Assembly: GCA_002862205.1 (NCBI GenBank)
Contig: PKCN01000251.1
Span: forward strand, 1-55,386
Direction of reading: 5' to 3'
Origin: Planctomycetaceae bacterium
GTDB taxonomy: Bacteria > Planctomycetota > Planctomycetia > Pirellulales > Pirellulaceae
Length of the DNA stretch: 55,386 nt
Of the stretch, positions 53,270 through 55,386 are shown piece by piece. Position numbers and translations under genes: made by a program. The stretch's first letter is position 1. Each line of letters opens with the position of its first letter. Below the pieces are notes generated by a model. That model was given only the letters and a program-made list of their open reading frames with translations. It had not been told where the DNA came from and ran no database searches.

Positions 53270-54799
53270 ATGTCAGTCAGTCAGGAACGTTTCGAATCGG
53301 TGTGTGCTAGAGCCCGCGAGGCCATGCTCCTGCACTCTACAGCTGACACGCTTGAATGGGATGAGCGGACCGGCATGCCAGTCGCTGCTGGAGAGTATCG
53401 TGCACAACAGATCTCTACCTTGCGTGCCCTCGTGCACGAACGACGCACGGACCCGCAGTATGGTGAGGACCTACGACATTTGCTTGAGGAATGCGAAAGT
53501 GAAGACCCTCATGGTACGTTTGCTGCAACCGTGCAGCAATTACATCGGGACTGGCAACGTGATTGCAAATTACCGACCACACTTGTTGCAAGTATCTCTC
53601 AAGCTACGGTGCGCGGACAGCAAACATGGGATGCTGCTCGCCAAGCCGATGATTTCTCGATATTCCAAAGCACACTCGGGAATGTCATCGATTTAAAACG
53701 TGAAGCCGGACAACGCCTCAGTGAAGGAACAGACCGCAGCGTCTACGAGGCGCTACTGGACGAGTACGAACCAGATGCCAGAGTTGAAGACATTCAACAA
53801 GTGTTTGATGATCTTCGAACGCCTCTGGTTGAACTGATCGCAGCCATCAAGGATTCACCACAGCAACCGAACACCAGCATTCTCGAGCGAACGTACTGCA
53901 TCGATGACCAACGGGATTTCAGCCATTACGTGGCGGAGCAGATTGGATTTGATTTTGATCGAGGCCGATTGGATGAAACTTCACATCCATTTTGTACGAC
54001 GCTTGGCCCACACGACTGCCGAATCCTGACTCGATACGATCCTCACTGGCTACCCGCCGGCCTGTTTGGGACCATGCATGAAGCCGGTCACGGAATGTAT
54101 GAACAAGGACTGCGACCCGATTGGTTTGGCCTGCCGCCTGGGTCTTATGTCTCACTCGGAATTCATGAATCCCAATCAAGACTATGGGAAAATCAGGTGG
54201 GTCGCAGTCGCCCTTTTTGGGAATGGCTCTATCCACAGACGAATGAGGCCTTCCAGTCACAGCTGGATGGCGTCTCACTTGATGATTTTTACTTTGCCAT
54301 CAATACAGTACGCCCCAGTTTGATTCGAGTTGAAGCGGATGAAGCAACTTATAATTTGCACATCATCATTCGCTTCGATCTCGAAAGACAATTGATCGAT
54401 GGCTCCTTGAAGATCAAGGACTTGCCTGAAGCATGGAACGCTCGCTACCAGAGTGATTTGGGCATTTGCCCGCCATCGGATGCCGACGGAGTATTGCAGG
54501 ACGTTCACTGGAGCGCGGGTTTAATCGGTTACTTTCCAACCTACACCCTTGGAAATGCTGCGGCAGCACAACTTTTCGACACGGCTAGCGACCAGATCGG
54601 TGACCTCGACGATTTATTTGCTCAAGGTGAATTCCGTTTACTACTGGATTGGTTGCGAGAACGTATTCACTTTGATGGTCGCTGTTACAGTGGTTCTGAG
54701 TTGATTGAACGTGCAACCGGGGCACCACTCAACGCCACGCATTTGGTCAAATATCTGAAGTCAAAACTGGAACCCCTTTACGGAATCGCCGAAAGTTGA
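53270..54799 (+). CDS. Metallocarboxypeptidase, family M32
   Basis: 509 residues, the normal length of Taq-type carboxypeptidases. The zinc site HEAGH begins at residue 270 (MHEAGHGMYEQG), the third ligand is in GIHESQSRLWEN, and the substrate-binding motifs DPRxT-like (RILTRYDP) and GYFPTYTLGN are in place. The enzyme removes C-terminal residues from peptides in the cytoplasm. I chose the ATG at 53270, with AAGGA about 10 bases upstream, over an earlier start at 53237. It is followed 90 bases later by a separate zinc-ribbon gene. Confidence 0.93.
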   Translation: MSVSQERFESVCARAREAMLLHSTADTLEWDERTGMPVAAGEYRAQQISTLRALVHERRTDPQYGEDLRHLLEECESEDPHGTFAATVQQLHRDWQRDCKLPTTLVASISQATVRGQQTWDAARQADDFSIFQSTLGNVIDLKREAGQRLSEGTDRSVYEALLDEYEPDARVEDIQQVFDDLRTPLVELIAAIKDSPQQPNTSILERTYCIDDQRDFSHYVAEQIGFDFDRGRLDETSHPFCTTLGPHDCRILTRYDPHWLPAGLFGTMHEAGHGMYEQGLRPDWFGLPPGSYVSLGIHESQSRLWENQVGRSRPFWEWLYPQTNEAFQSQLDGVSLDDFYFAINTVRPSLIRVEADEATYNLHIIIRFDLERQLIDGSLKIKDLPEAWNARYQSDLGICPPSDADGVLQDVHWSAGLIGYFPTYTLGNAAAAQLFDTASDQIGDLDDLFAQGEFRLLLDWLRERIHFDGRCYSGSELIERATGAPLNATHLVKYLKSKLEPLYGIAES

Positions 54800-54889
54800 C
54801 ATGCGGGGGGACTGATCCGCCATCGGCCTGATTTTTGTCGGTCGTTCCGTTACACTTTTGTACTCCTCCACTGCTTCTCAAAGGTCACC

Positions 54890-55386
54890 ATGATTATCTT
54901 GAATTGCCCAAGGTGCCAAGAAGGGTTTCGCGTTCCTCTGGGGAAAATGCCAGACGACGCCTATGCGATGTGTCCCTGGTGTCACGAGACCTTTCCTTTA
55001 GCGGAAGTGCTTAATCACCTTCCGCCCCAATTACAAATCCTGACGGCCGATGGCGACCCCATCACGGTCATGGAACCTGTTGCCACTGATTCTGCCGCCG
55101 GCATCCAATCACTCACGGGGGCTGGTCTGGGTGCCTTGGATAATCTGCAAAGCAACGACAATCTTGCCGGCGATGATCTGGCAAGCGGCAGCCAGTGGGA
55201 TCCCACAGCACTCAACTTTGGGAATGACAGCGGACAAACCGATGGCATGTGGAATGCCACCGCGCCAACGCAAGCTTCACCCATGAGCGTATCACCACGT
55301 CCCAACCGAAGAAAAAAAGGTGGGTCGGGAATTCGTTCGATGATTCAAGTGGTTGTGGGTGGACTGCTTTCAGTGCCAATCGCCCT
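54890..55386 (+). CDS. Zinc-ribbon protein, C-terminus cut by window
   Basis: The ATG at 54890 follows AAAGG at good distance, and the frame is open to the window end (165 codons). The N-terminus is a zinc ribbon with CPRC (C6, C9) and CPWC (C28, C31), like the short MJ0042-type fingers common in planctomycete proteins. A low-complexity linker rich in Gly, Asn, Asp and Ser (about 60-130) leads to a basic patch (RPNRRKKGG) and then to a hydrophobic stretch (MIQVVVGGLLSVPIA) that looks like the first membrane segment. It is likely a membrane protein with a cytoplasmic zinc ribbon. Function unknown. Confidence 0.8.
   Translation, partial: MIILNCPRCQEGFRVPLGKMPDDAYAMCPWCHETFPLAEVLNHLPPQLQILTADGDPITVMEPVATDSAAGIQSLTGAGLGALDNLQSNDNLAGDDLASGSQWDPTALNFGNDSGQTDGMWNATAPTQASPMSVSPRPNRRKKGGSGIRSMIQVVVGGLLSVPIA

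Overview
The window looks like a planctomycete chromosome, most likely Pirellulales (Rhodopirellula-like), judged from protein families rather than any database hit. Marker families are a surface protein with an N-terminal LEERRLLA motif (1-3852), a BBP7-type outer-membrane barrel (4398-5825), a Cys/Thr-rich YTV-repeat wall protein (18854-20857), a tail-anchored Ser/Thr kinase, an FG-GAP protein and several secreted zinc peptidases. The content is chromosomal: rplU, glyA and folC are present, and I saw no transposase, integrase, phage gene, CRISPR array, tRNA or rRNA.

Layout. 1-5825: cell-surface proteins on the minus strand. 6522-9802: phosphopantetheinyl transferase, a small membrane protein and folC. 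10211-15038: a tightly coupled ABC ATPase / permease / TPR-like protein operon (ATGA overlaps). 15162-18681: FKBP, kinase, ribosomal protein L21 and a crotonase. 18854-25504: YTV wall protein, PAS-GAF-receiver protein, receiver protein and glyA. 25893-31274: large secreted metalloprotease, FG-GAP protein and a FixJ-type regulator. 31287-34378: metallopeptidase / ATP-grasp ligase / aldolase cluster on the minus strand. 34452-37874: degenerate MnmE-like GTPase, asparaginase-NTF2 fusion and a GGQ release-factor-like protein. 38148-42150: secreted FAD oxidoreductase followed at once by a NosR-like flavin/Fe-S membrane protein. 42227-45698: glycan genes (FkbM methyltransferase, GT2, flippase). 45839-52058: DUF389 protein and two secreted amidohydrolase genes. 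52398-55386: conserved hypothetical, M32 carboxypeptidase and a zinc-ribbon protein cut by the window edge.

The best candidates for something undescribed are: (a) the metallopeptidase / ATP-grasp / NAL-like aldolase cluster, in which neither the ligase nor the aldolase has the signature of its textbook enzyme; (b) the FAD oxidoreductase plus double-FMN NosR-like pair, which reads as an extracytoplasmic redox module; (c) the YTV protein, whose two halves carry 14-residue repeats of opposite charge; and (d) a recurring pattern of 14-18 bp direct tandem repeats at gene ends, one of which supplies most of the N-terminal extension of folC. Two genes run off the window edges (1-3852 lacks its C-terminus; 54890-55386 lacks its C-terminus).
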